Assembly (NCBI RefSeq): GCF_026212465.1
Contig: NC_080058.1
Coordinates: 683,501 to 747,500, forward strand
DNA: 64,000 nt
Source: Amaranthus tricolor
Taxonomy: Eukaryota > Streptophyta > Magnoliopsida > Caryophyllales > Amaranthaceae
Reading direction: 5' to 3'
The notes under the pieces are model-generated. The model was given only the letters and a program-made list of their open reading frames with translations. It was not told the DNA's origin and searched no databases. Each line of letters opens with the position of its first letter. Positions within the stretch are counted from its first letter, which is position 1. This document shows, piece after piece, positions 32,199-43,779 of this stretch. Made by a program: the position numbers and the translations under genes.

Positions 32199-35100
32199 AT
32201 GGGTTTACGTTTAAATCCTCGAATAAATTTTGCTACTTTTCGTTTGATTCTTGTTACTATTTTTTTAACTGGGTTGTTGCTTGCTAATGCTATCTCAGCT
32301 CAGGTAATTTGCTTTGTAATTTCATTGGTTGTGGATTTTTATTCGAAAATTTGAGATGTAATGAAGTGATTAAAATGATGCAGGAAATTGGAATTGATGG
32401 TCAAAATGAAAGAATTGGTGGATCTATTAAGGATTTGGGGCGGCGTAGCAAGGTAAGAGGATCGAATTGATTTTGTTGAATTTTTGAATGATGCAAAGAG
32501 ATCAATGTGAGCGAGGAGGATTTTTACTTTTTGATAGTTAATTTGTTTTACCTATAGGATTCATTTGGAATATGAACTTTTAGGATATTCAAGCTCTTAA
32601 AATGGCTTCTTTAAAAAGGTTTAGTACTTGGTATCAGTATTTTAGTGCTACATTTCAAAGGAAATAAAGAGATCATTTTGTTTTCCGTAAATATGATGAG
32701 TTATTTGAGATACACTAATGGTGATCTAGGAAAGAAAACATTAAATATAATAGAAGTTTAGGCATTGGAATGAACTACTAGACCTTATCACCTTATTACA
32801 AAGGTAAGGCCATGTACATATGATTACCAAGTCTCCTATTCTTATTACAAAGGTAAGGCCGTGTACATGTGATTACCACGTCCCCAATAGTTATTACGAA
32901 GTTGAGGTCGTGTACATGTGATTTTCCAGTCCCCTTACCCTACGTAGACCAGAGCCACTTTGGTGAGATGAGGGCAATTTAATGTTTGTTTTGAGCTGTT
33001 GACTGGCTTTTACACCTTTTTCAAATGACGAAAAAGTTAAGAGATAGTTGCAATTGTTCATTTACCTTGGGCTTATGTCAACACCATACGGAGAATAGTG
33101 TATGAGAAACACTGATGTAATATGAATATGAATTTTTTGGTAAATGACTGATCATAATTTCACAATCATGTACTATATGCCCGCAAGGGTTTGAATTTCA
33201 TGTCATTAAAGTATTACTTCGTGCACGGTATAATTAGGAATAGAAGATGGCTAATTATTGCTTTTGTAGCAAACACTTGGAAGAGGCAGTTAAAAATGTA
33301 TTTTTGTTGAAAGGTATAACTTCATATGTGTAGATCGATGCTTCTCTATAGGGGAGCATCTTTTCTTTTGTTTTTTTTTGTCATCTACACCAACCCTTTG
33401 CCTTTGGCATCTACCACTTGTCATTGCATGATAATTGCAATTATTCTATTGCTTAAGTTTGCTACGTAGTAAGAATATGTGGTGGGGTGATGTATTGGTG
33501 TTAAAGGAAGATAAGCATAATGGAACAACTTTGATTTGAGTTTTTGTCTAAAACAGGCTCTTTCAAGTGGATGTCTTTGGTGGTACCCACCTTAAAGTGC
33601 TAGTTTTGACTCTTGTAGAGTACCATAAAGGTTCCTGCAGTTTAGTGATGAAAAATATGTGTTACTAGTGTCAAATGTCTTTAATGTTTGGTAATTTTGA
33701 AAAGATACATGTCGGCCAAAGATGACATTGATGATAGGAGTGAAGAATGACATTAAAAATTAGGATTTGCGACAACATCTGACAATTGATAGAAATTAAT
33801 GGATGAGAATATATGTAGATGATCATTGGAACTTATTTTCTTAGTTACAAATCAGTGAAATAATAAAGTATAATCCTTTTTAGTGACATTTTTCACGTGA
33901 ATTTGTTTTTGTATATGTAGTTGGATGTGTTAAAGCTTTGGCAAATAAATTGCTATTACTTTTTTGAGTTTAAAACATTCAACATTATAGGGTGGATATT
34001 ACTGCTAGAGTTGTGCTGGAAGACAAGTATGGGGATGTTGCAAGCACTCTGGGTGCAGTAGTAGCGAGTTTGTTGAGAAGTTTTTCCAGAATAGAAATAT
34101 GTTAGTACTTACTATACATTTGTGAAGTCTTGAGCTTATGGAGTGTTGTAATACTAACTTCCAGCTTTGTTTATTGTGAAAAATTCCAATGTAAATAAAA
34201 ATGGTGAGGTTTCCATAAACTTTCCAATATTGTTATGCAGTGTGTCTTGTGTCCATCTTCGTCTTTTGAAATTTGTAGGGTGGGGGAGTCAAATAGCTTT
34301 CGTTTGCTGATAGTCTAAACTTTAAAGATTTCAAGTGATTAGATTGAAAATGTGCCATCATGTGAGAAATGTTGATGGCGATGGGTTTCGTGGAGGATAC
34401 TTTCTTTGCTTCATTTCTCTATTTCAAGTCCTTTAGATACTGTAAACTTGTCTCATTTCTGACTTTCTTATTGGTTGTGCATATTGTTTTTTGTCAATCA
34501 ATTTCCTTATATGTATAAGTCGTCCATGTTAAAATAACGCCCCTCCTGTTTCTGTTCTTTCTAACAAATATCTATGTTTGATCATCTTTTGTTATTTGTA
34601 ATATGTCAATGATTATCAGTTAAGATCATACTTATAAATGACCTGTCATGACTCATGACACTGAGAAATCTCTTTTAATGAGTGTGTTTTGGCGGGGGTG
34701 TATGCTTTTGTGTAGACATTTTTTTAGGTCTGCAATGAGAAAGTTTTGGCTGTACCTCATGATTGCAGTTTTGATCTATTGTTGCAGATAGTGCTGGAGC
34801 ATCTAGGAGAAGATGCTGACTCAATACATTTGGGCATAAATTTGGACTCAGGTTTAGGAGTGTTTGATGCATTCTTCGCAAGTTTATGTATGATTCTTGT
34901 GAGCGAGGTTTGTTTCCTGGCCCTTATTGTGATGTATTTTGCATACCAGATCATCTTTAATGTTATTGTTCAATGTTTAGTTCGGTCATGTCTCTTTTTA
35001 GCCTTCAGATCGAGTTTTCTGTTAGATCATCTCTATGTTATGCTTAACAGCTGATGATTTTCTTTAATAGATGGGAGACGAGACATTTATCATAGCTGCT

Positions 35101-37730
35101 TTGATGGCTATGCGGCATCCAAAGTCAATTGTTTTGTCGGGTGCTCTGAGTGCATTGGTTGTAATGACGGTGAGTGTTTTCCTCCTCTTAGTGAGATATT
35201 TGCATCATTTTGTAATCCCAGATTTTGCATATAAATGTGTTCGACTTGTATGATTTGGTGAGACTCCATTGACTTTTAATTATAAATAGGTGCTCTCCAC
35301 TGGACTTGGTAGGATAGTTCCAAATCTGATATCAAGGAAGCATACAAATAGTGCGGCTACAGGTACACCTTGATGCTGTCAGTGATGATTGCCATCTTTG
35401 TTGGTATTTAGCCTTGTTTTATTTTCTTTAAATTTAAATTGTGCAAGTGTGTGAATTCCTGGATGGTAAGCTTTGGACAGCTTGCTAATTTGCTACTTGT
35501 TATACTGACTTGAAGTCTAGTCTCCTGTGCCAAATTGGCCATGTCTTGACTTCCATTCCAGAAGGGCTTTACATATATTTTTTATTGTACCATTTTAGGA
35601 ATTTTTCCTGTTGTACTTATAGCAAGACCACAGTCCATACAAATGTTAATAGGATATCTTTTCGTAGTTAATTTGCTTATGAGCAAAGTGATATGCACTC
35701 AAAAGTGAAACATCGACTCTTTTCACCTTATTTTAAACCTCCTCTACTTATTATCGGTCCTGGTCATATCTGGTCAATCCTTGTCGGTTGTGGTAAAAGC
35801 TTATGATTTTACCTTGTCACTGCTTGTAAATCCTAGTTAAACCTCATCAGTCCTGAAAACTCATTTTGCAACTTGCAAGTGAGGAGAAAGCACTCTAAAT
35901 TGTGGTTGTTGATTTCATTTTGCGTCATTTTACAATCACTGTTGTGTTCTGTTTGAACCCTCGATCAAGAATTATGTGGGAGTTCCAGTGGGTCTGAGGG
36001 AGTTGTAGTCGTTACTCATTAGTGGGGATTGTGCTTCTATCAAGCTGCATCATTCTGACTGTTTTTATTAACATGTCCTTTATCATTGCAGTTCTTTATG
36101 CCTTTTTTGGTTTACGTTTACTATATATTGCTTGGAAGTCTGATCCTAAAGCATCCCAGAAGAAGGAGATGGAGGAGGTTTGTTATTGTTCACCTTTGAT
36201 GCATATTTATCCCTTTTTAGTGCTGGTGGATGAGTCTTTCTTGTTGGCTGCCTAATTGTTCTTTGCCTTTATGATCTCTGCATGGGCTGTCATTAAACTC
36301 TGATGCTTGAAGTGAAGACCATGCTCACATCGTATTTGTTTTTCCTTTGATTATTTCTTGGTGCTATTTGATTCAAATAAAATTTGATTTTTTACAACTA
36401 TGTCAACTACTTAAGGCGCAACTCTTTATTCTTTAGAATTGATGAAACAACTGCTTAATTTATTGCAATGTACTAAGTATGCTCCTAATATCTGAAAAAT
36501 GTCGGTACTTGGTAGTCTTAGAGCTTTTTATCTATTTTTTAAAAACAAAATTACCATCCAGAAGCAGGGCTAAATTTTCTTTTGCATTGAACCGTTTCAT
36601 GTCAGTTTTAATGCTGTATGCATTGCTATCTGAAACTATCATGTTACAATTGAACTCCTACATATTTTAAGAACAGAAAACTTTAAAACATATCCGGCTT
36701 TTTCTGAATGGCTATAGGTTCTTTCTCCGGTTTTTCACCGTTGTGTATAATCACTGATGTGATTTCACTTATATGGTATATATAGGTTGAAGAGAAACTT
36801 GATGGAGGACAGGGGAAAACATCAATACGCCGATTCTTTTCAAGATTTTGCACTCCAATTTTTTTGGAGGTACAACTAGAATTGAATGTGTTGATTCATT
36901 CTTCTAATTTAGAAAACTACGTGATTTTAGAAAAATGTCATTGACCCTCTTTGATTGCAACAAGAGTCATCTAAAAATATTTTTTTTGGTGTTGCAGTCA
37001 TTCATTCTGACCTTCCTTGCTGAGTGGGGTGATCGTAGTCAGATAGCGACAATTGCTGTAAGTTCAACTCCTTGTAGTACTATCTAGTAACAGGCACATA
37101 CGCACATGTCTTCTTTTCCCTTTGGTTTAGTAGACATGTAACTCAGACTTGCGAGTTGGTACTCATGAGTTCAAATGTGAAAAAATTCCACAATGCATGA
37201 TCGCCCAAATTTCATGTTATTGGCCCAAAATGAAATATCAAAAGTCCTATTTAATGCCCAAAATTCCGCACATGTATTTTGTACCCTATACTATTCATTG
37301 CTGGTGTATTTTGTCCAGAAGAAATCTGTATATTAAGTTGTGTTTCAGGTCATTTTTTTCTATGCTAATTGCTAAATGGAAATTGTATTATTTTTACAAA
37401 AAGCAGTAAAGCTGGAATATGCAATATAATGGTTCAGCTTTATGTCCATATCTTGATCACTTTGGTACTCTATTTGATCTCGAGTTATGATTTGCAGCTT
37501 TTAATCAGTCACTGCTGATGTTTATTTTCTTGATTCCACAGCTGGCAACGCACAAAAACGCATTGGGGGTTTGCGTGGGTGCCACACTTGGGCATACCGT
37601 CTGCACATCCCTGGCTGTGGTGGGAGGAAGCATGTTGGCTTCCAAGATCTCGCAACGCACAGTAGCCACCGTTGGTGGCTTACTCTTTTTGGGATTCTCG
37701 TTATCTTCATACTTTTATCCTCCACTATAG
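32199..37730 (+). CDS. GDT1-like protein (UPF0016 cation/proton exchanger family), nine exons
   Basis: Exons: 32199-32303, 32384-32452, 34788-34907, 35071-35169, 35290-35362, 36092-36177, 36786-36869, 36998-37057 and 37542-37730. All junctions are GT-AG, phases agree, and the product is 294 aa. Residues 1-34 form a signal-peptide-like hydrophobic leader. The two family motifs are present: E98-M-G-D101-E-T103, split by an exon junction after E98, and E221-W-G-D224-R-S226. They belong to about six membrane segments. UPF0016 proteins (yeast Gdt1, human TMEM165) move Mn2+ or Ca2+ in exchange for protons. The sequence most resembles Arabidopsis GDT1-like protein 3 (secretory pathway), not the chloroplast forms. 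Intron 2 is 2.3 kb long. The start ATG is in TTGGGGAAAATGGG. Confidence 0.95.
32793..32939. repeat. 49-bp tandem repeat, three copies, in GDT1-like intron 2
   Basis: TTATTACAAAGGTAAGGCC units start at 32793, 32842 and 32891, each followed by a GTGTACATGTGATTACC-type block. The third copy is more diverged. Confidence 0.8.
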
Positions 37731-38829
37731 AACACAAACTATGTAATCTCATCTTATCACTATATTGATTTCTCAAATCAATTCTTTCCCCTTTATCCCC
37801 CTAAACCCTTTTCTGCTCAGATTCTCCTTTTCTTTTTCCATATAGTGTACGTTAGTCGTATTAGCCTTTTGTTTTTGTTTTTCTTTTTTTTCTTCGGGGT
37901 TGTATGATTTTATCATGTATGTAAAGGGAAAGAATTTCTGCCATTCTCTTTTATGTTATGAAGTGATATTTCTTTGTAATCGTCGAATCGTGCTGGAAGT
38001 TGATGCCTGTTGGATCCTTGTCCAGGAATCAGCATTTTGACATTTTATGTCTATGCTTTGTCCTTTTAAAGTTGAGGACGACTTGCCTACAGCCGAGCTT
38101 TATATTTCAAACTATCTATCCTTTTAAATTTGTTATGATAAGTATATGAAGCTCTTATTTCAATTTTAGGTTTTAATAAATTCAAATGGAGAGATATAAA
38201 TCATCTTCTAAAATGTGGATTTTATTTAATTAAATTAAGTGTAATTCGACTTAACAAAAGTAAGTTTATGGTAGTAAAATTAAATCTAATTCAACAAAAG
38301 CATGTGTCAAATTGATTTGACATATGGTTTTACTTAGTACAATTAATTTTTATTGACTTACAAAACTTGTTTTAGTTGAATTGAACTTATTTTAATTTAG
38401 TTTATTTTTACTAATTCATGTTATTTTCTATAGATTAGTAATTTTTAAGAAATTTTAATCAGACTTGACAAATTTATTTTAGCTAAATTCTATTTAATTT
38501 TATAAAACTTAACTGATTTTAATTAAATATTTCATGTCATTTTAATATTGTTACATTTTTCTTATTTTCATACTATTAAATACACTATTTTGACTCTAAT
38601 ACCTTTAATTGCCAATAATTAAAGACCGAAGGTAGTATTCTTGATACTGAGATTTAAGTTTAACTAAATAAGGTGAGCTTAAGTTGAAAACACCCATCTA
38701 CCAGAATGAGGAAAGAAAAAGGCGGGAGAAAACCTAACTCCATAGACTACAGGTACTAACGGCTTATAATTCATTCTTAATAGAGTATTACATTTGATCT
38801 TATGCGTAAATCTAATTCTATACAATGCG
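37731..38829. other. Region between the GDT1-like and PPR genes
   Basis: The first 300 bp are probably GDT1-like 3' UTR. The rest is AT-rich, with imperfect repeats of an AACTTATTTTAATT type (38270-38520). No other gene is seen. Confidence 0.45.
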
Positions 38830-41124
38830 ATGTACACTTTAAGTTCTAAGTTTTCTTATTCAATTGCTTTTAATACTTGTTTTAATATCTCTAAAACCAT
38901 TTCTTCTATCATCACTAATGATATTGCCCAAAAACAAATTCAAATTTCCGATGATGAGCAACCACAATTGTTGGGTTTTATTGATAATTTGAAGGATGAG
39001 TCTACTCTTCAAACCCTTCATGGGAAGGTGATCAAGAATGGTTCCATTGTTAATGTACATGTTTATAATTATATGTTGAGTTCATATGCTAAGTTTAAGG
39101 ATTTGGATTCTGCCCGGAAGCTGTTTGATGAAATGTCCGACAGAAAAAATGTGAGAGCTTGGACTATTTTGATTTCAGGGTTTGCTCGAATTGGGATTTT
39201 TCGAGTTGGGTTGGATTATTTCTCTCGGATGCTTGTTGAGGGAGTTTGTCCAAATGGATTTACGCTTTCGAGTGTTTTCAAATGTTGTTCTAGTATAGGG
39301 TTGGCTTATAATGGTAAGGCAATACATGGGTGGATATTGAAAAAAGGGGTTTTTGTGGATGCTATTTTGAAAAATTCTATCATTGACTTTTATGTGAAAA
39401 CTGAGGAGTTTGGCTATGCTAAGAAGTTATTTGAATTCGGTGATGTTGTAAATACTGTTTTATGTAATATAATGATCAGTGCTAATATGCAATGTGGTGA
39501 TGTGGAGAGTTCTCTTGATTTGTTTAGAAGGTTGTCTATTAAAGATGTTGCAACTTGGAATACTGTTATATCAGGTATGATGAAAAATGGGTTTGAAGCA
39601 AAAGCATTGGATCTCCTTTATGAGATGGTAAAGGAACAGGCTTGCTTTGATAATTTCACGTATACGATAGCATTGGCCTTGGTTTCGTCCTTGTCGATGC
39701 TAGGGATTGGGGAACAGATACATGCTCAACTGATCAGACGAGGATTTTATGATAACGAGTATATAAGATCTTCACTCATTGACATGTATTCAAAGTGTGG
39801 TCTGATTGATACGGCCTCAATTGTGTTCAAGCAAAAGCCTTTAGGTCTTCATCCAAAACAAACCTTTAAGATAAATAGTGTTAAATTAATGGTAGACACG
39901 GTAGGTTGCAGCTCCATGGTTTCAGGACTTTCCCAGAATGGGAGATTCAGAGAAGCCTTAGACGTGTTTTGCAATATTATTCGTGAAGGATTTGGAATTG
40001 ACAAATATACTATGACTACTGTCATCTCTGTATGCGCTAATTATGGTATGCTAGATTTTGGTGAACAGATTCATGGTCTCATACATAAAGTCGGACATAA
40101 CTTTGATTTGGTTTTGTATTCTTCATTGGTTGATATGTATTCCAAATGTGGAAGTTTAAGGAATGCTCAAAAAATATTTGATCAAACCACCACTAGGAAC
40201 ACTATTATATGGACTGCCATAATTAATGGTTATGCTTTTCATGGACGTGGTAGAGAAGCTATTAGACTTTACGAATTGATGATAAAGGATGGCATTCAAC
40301 CAAATGAGGTAACCTTTGTGGCTGTTTTAACTGCATGCTGCCATGCAGGGCTGGTTGATGAAGGCCGGAAATATTTTAAAGTAATGAAGGAGGTTAACCA
40401 CATTAAGCCCGTGGTTGAACATTTCACTTGTATGGTTGATCTCTTTGGTCGTGCTGGTATATTGGAAGAGATAAATAATTTCATTTATGAGAATAAAATA
40501 TCACATCTTAGCTCAGTATGGCGAGCTTACTTATCCTCTTGTCGACTCCATAAAAATTATGAAATGGGAAAGTGGGTCTCTGTAAAGTTGCTTGAACTCG
40601 AACCATTCGACGCAGAACCATATGTTTTGCTGTCAAATATGTGTGCTACCAGTAACAGATGGGAAGAATCTGCTAAAATTAGGAGTTCAATGCAGAAGAA
40701 AGGAGTCAGAAAACACCCAGGTCAATCTTGGATACAACTGAATAATCAGGTTCATACTTTTGTGATGGGTGATAAGTCTCATCCACAAGAAGCTGAGATA
40801 TATTCTTATTTGGACAGCCTAATTAGTCGGCTAAAGGAGATAGGTTATTGCACGAATTTAGGGCAGGTTACACAAGATGTAGAAGAGGAGCAACAGGAAA
40901 TGTTTCTCCATCATCATAGTGAGAAGCTAGCTGTCGTGTATGGTATCATTAATACGAGCAGTGTAACACCAATACAAGTCATGAAAAATCTTCGAGTTTG
41001 TACAGATTGCCATAGTTTCCTGAAGTATACTTCTAGGCTTTTGAATCGGGAAATAATTGTTCGAGATATTCGTAGGTTTCACTATTTCAAGAATGGACTT
41101 TGTTCTTGTGGAGATTACTGGTGA
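38830..41124 (+). CDS. Pentatricopeptide repeat protein, PLS class with DYW domain
   Basis: Intronless, 764 aa. Organelle RNA-editing factors of this class bind a specific RNA site with their repeats, and the DYW domain deaminates the target C. A short N-terminal region suited to mitochondrial or plastid import precedes PPR repeats from about residue 70 to 600 (for example AWTILISGFARIG, TWNTVISGMMKNG and IIWTAIINGYAFHGRGREAI). E-type motifs and the DYW domain follow. The deaminase signature is complete: H696-S-E698 and C724-T-D-C727-H. The protein ends CSCGDYW. Residues about 338-360 (LGLHPKQTFKINSVKLMVDTV) interrupt the repeat pattern. ATG 38830 is the first ATG in frame; an upstream TTG was not used. 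The editing site cannot be deduced here. Confidence 0.95.
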   Translation: MYTLSSKFSYSIAFNTCFNISKTISSIITNDIAQKQIQISDDEQPQLLGFIDNLKDESTLQTLHGKVIKNGSIVNVHVYNYMLSSYAKFKDLDSARKLFDEMSDRKNVRAWTILISGFARIGIFRVGLDYFSRMLVEGVCPNGFTLSSVFKCCSSIGLAYNGKAIHGWILKKGVFVDAILKNSIIDFYVKTEEFGYAKKLFEFGDVVNTVLCNIMISANMQCGDVESSLDLFRRLSIKDVATWNTVISGMMKNGFEAKALDLLYEMVKEQACFDNFTYTIALALVSSLSMLGIGEQIHAQLIRRGFYDNEYIRSSLIDMYSKCGLIDTASIVFKQKPLGLHPKQTFKINSVKLMVDTVGCSSMVSGLSQNGRFREALDVFCNIIREGFGIDKYTMTTVISVCANYGMLDFGEQIHGLIHKVGHNFDLVLYSSLVDMYSKCGSLRNAQKIFDQTTTRNTIIWTAIINGYAFHGRGREAIRLYELMIKDGIQPNEVTFVAVLTACCHAGLVDEGRKYFKVMKEVNHIKPVVEHFTCMVDLFGRAGILEEINNFIYENKISHLSSVWRAYLSSCRLHKNYEMGKWVSVKLLELEPFDAEPYVLLSNMCATSNRWEESAKIRSSMQKKGVRKHPGQSWIQLNNQVHTFVMGDKSHPQEAEIYSYLDSLISRLKEIGYCTNLGQVTQDVEEEQQEMFLHHHSEKLAVVYGIINTSSVTPIQVMKNLRVCTDCHSFLKYTSRLLNREIIVRDIRRFHYFKNGLCSCGDYW

Positions 41125-43294
41125 ACCGGCCTTGATGGCGTGTATTGATTGAGCTCTAAATATATTGTCTCTATTGGCTGTTAATGTTAATAACATTTTT
41201 GTTATAACTTATCATTCAACTTCTGAAACTGGTAGAGTTTATGGGCATTCTGTTCTTATTGTTCCAAGTTATGACCAAAAATAGAGCTGTGCAGATATTC
41301 AGATTATTGGAGGCCTTCATTCATTGAATGATATTTTCAGATATTTTTATCGGGTTTAAGGTTCGAGAATCTGCTACAGGCAAGAGGAAAAGGAAATTAA
41401 TCATTCGTATAGGTGGTGAGGATCGAATTGTAACTAAATACTTTCAGATATTTGACCATGGTCACTCAGGTATATCTTGTTTTTCATGAATCTTCCCAAG
41501 TTTTTTGTTTTACTGTGCAATGTTACTATGATAACTGGAATTAACCCATTGATTCATGTAGTCAACTAGTCTGCACCATTCTTTTGGGATTAAGGTTTAG
41601 ACAACTTCACTCAAAATTATCTAGACAGAGTCTTCACCCAAGCTTTTTCAAACAAGATACTTCTATCTCATTTCATTTTATGCTTAAGTAAAAGCATGTA
41701 ATGTTTGATGTAGTTGTCTATGACTATATCAGTTAGCAATTTCTATATTCAAAAAATAATATTGACAACATTATGCACATAATTTTCAAAAAAAAAAACC
41801 TTAAGTTGCAAGTTGCAACGATCTTTGATGACAATCTCTCACGTTGATTTGTGTTGGTTTATGTAGTTGACCCCATAAGTTAGAATTCATGTTTTGGCAT
41901 TGTTGTAGCTTCATTTGCAAGGGTTGAACCAGGTTTTGAAGTGTCTTTTATTCTTTGAAGCTATGCATTTGAGTGTGTCTTCTAAAAGTTGATTGACCTG
42001 GCTTTTACTGCACTTCCTTTATGCATAGTACTAGTATTTCCTTTCAAGGTTTAATGAGACCCAAGTTTCAATCGGGAAGTACCTCTCATGCAATATTTCA
42101 TTACTTTCGTGTCATTGAGTGACTCTTGTAGATGCGAGATTTGAGAGATTTGATGAACATAACCTTGTTCTTGTAAAATTAAAATTGTGTTTTTGATTGA
42201 ACTTTAATAGAATTTCACACGAATAAAGTACGCATAATTTAAGAATTATATTTTAATATATATATATATATATAACATTATAATTTGCAATTGAAAATCT
42301 AATATTTTTGAGGTTATAAAAATTGGATAATAAGAATCTGTTACAAATCAAATTAATATATGATGATGCTTTGGGGGTGTTTGATTAAATAATTTAGGAT
42401 AATTTTAGCTTACATGTCAAACCATCTAATTCTAGTTTTTTAATCAATTAGTCGATTGAAACAAATTGTTATGAATCAGCTATTTTTAAACATGTTGCTT
42501 TTAACGTGTTCAAAATCAACTGCTCTAACCAATTGATAAAATCAATTGATCAACTACCATCTATCAAATATGGGTCGTTTACCAAGTATCTTTTATATTT
42601 TAAGTTTAAGCTCCTATGTTCTATTCTACCTTCCTATTGGGTCATCCTTTACTTTAAATCAATCAATGATACGTTCATATAATTCTTATTATGTTTGTGT
42701 TCTGAATTATGAAGATAATCATTAGTCCTCAGCTGCTTATAATTTTTTTTCCTAAATTCCTTGGTAAGGGGGATTATCATTATAATTTATTATTCATCCA
42801 GTGTCTTAACCTTTTCATATAATTTATCTTCTTTTTTTTCTAAAGTTATTTCATACTATTATATTTATCTTAATGCAGCTGTTAGGTGGCTCATTAAAGG
42901 CATATTTTGATGATGATTATAATCTTAAATTTTTATTAAAAAAATATTTTACCAGCTGTAGTCACTAGATTGACTTGAAAATGAATACTCCTATACTAAT
43001 ACAGTAATACTCTTTTCTCCATCTCGTTGAATTTGCTATAATACAGAAGTCAAAGTAAATGTAATACTCATTTATTTTAGCAAATTCAAAGCGCTAGAAA
43101 GAATACTTTATTGATTGATTTCTTTGTTACAAATAAAACCCAATTAGATCAAACTTAGCGACTCACCATCAAAGTACACAATATTGACTGTTTATGGCAT
43201 TCTTGTATTGTGATTGCATTGTATATTTTTTAAGGTTAATAATAGTAAAACCATCCACCTCAATGGTTGACCTTTATAAAGGCAGGCTGAGGCT
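41125..43294. other. 3' flank of the PPR gene and intergenic DNA
   Basis: No gene is recognised. It contains a short (TA)n run near 42258-42275 and a possible small palindromic element at 43010-43103. Confidence 0.45.
43010..43103. mobile_element. Possible very short Stowaway-like palindrome
   Basis: TTGAATTTGCTATAATA near the left and its inverse near the right form a 94-bp foldback. TA dinucleotides flank both ends (43008-43009 and 43104-43105). The outer ends are only partly alike. Confidence 0.45.
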
Positions 43295-43303
43295 TTAACC
43301 CCG

Positions 43304-43770
43304 GAAAATTTGAAATGATTAAGATAAATTATCAACAAAATGAACAAAATAAGATAAGTTTCAACTTATTTCCAAAGGTAAGCGTGAAATTCTCAAATCT
43401 GTGGTTTGGGGCTGTTCGTAGTTAGTAACTGCGAACAGGTAAAAGAAAAACACAATAGTTGTTCGTAGTTACTAACTGCGAACAACTTTGACCTTTTTTT
43501 TGACCTGTTAACGATGGAAGCTGCTGTGCATATCTGTGGAGCTAGCTGTTCGCAGTTACTAACTGCGAACAGGTTAAAAAAAAGTCAAAGTTGTTCGCAG
43601 TTAGTAACTGCGAACAACTATTGTGTTTTTTTGACCTGTTCGCAGTTAGGAACAGCGAATAGCCCCAAACCATAGGTTTGGAAATTTCACGCTTACTTTT
43701 GGAAATAAGTTGAAACTTATCTTATTTGGTTCATTTTGTTGATAATTTGTCTTAATCATTTCAAATTTTC
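43304..43770. mobile_element. Foldback element with 9-bp target duplication, copy 1 (Mutator-type?)
   Basis: A 467-bp element flanked by a perfect 9-bp direct repeat, TTAACCCCG, at 43295-43303 and 43771-43779. The ends read inward GAAAATTTGAAATGATTAAG on both strands and the two arms match for about 120 bp. Inside are five 27-bp palindromes, each an 11-base arm GTTCGCAGTTA, one centre base and the inverse arm, at 43412, 43459, 43546, 43591 and 43636. A 9-bp duplication is the hallmark of Mutator-like transposition. No coding capacity is present, so it would rely on a transposase from elsewhere. Confidence 0.85.
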
Positions 43771-43779
43771 TTAACCCCG

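Noticed and set aside
33990..34085. Possible extra exon in GDT1-like intron 2
   Set aside because: An AG precedes GGTGGATATTACTGC, but the frame runs into a stop and the phase of exons 2 and 3 already joins correctly.
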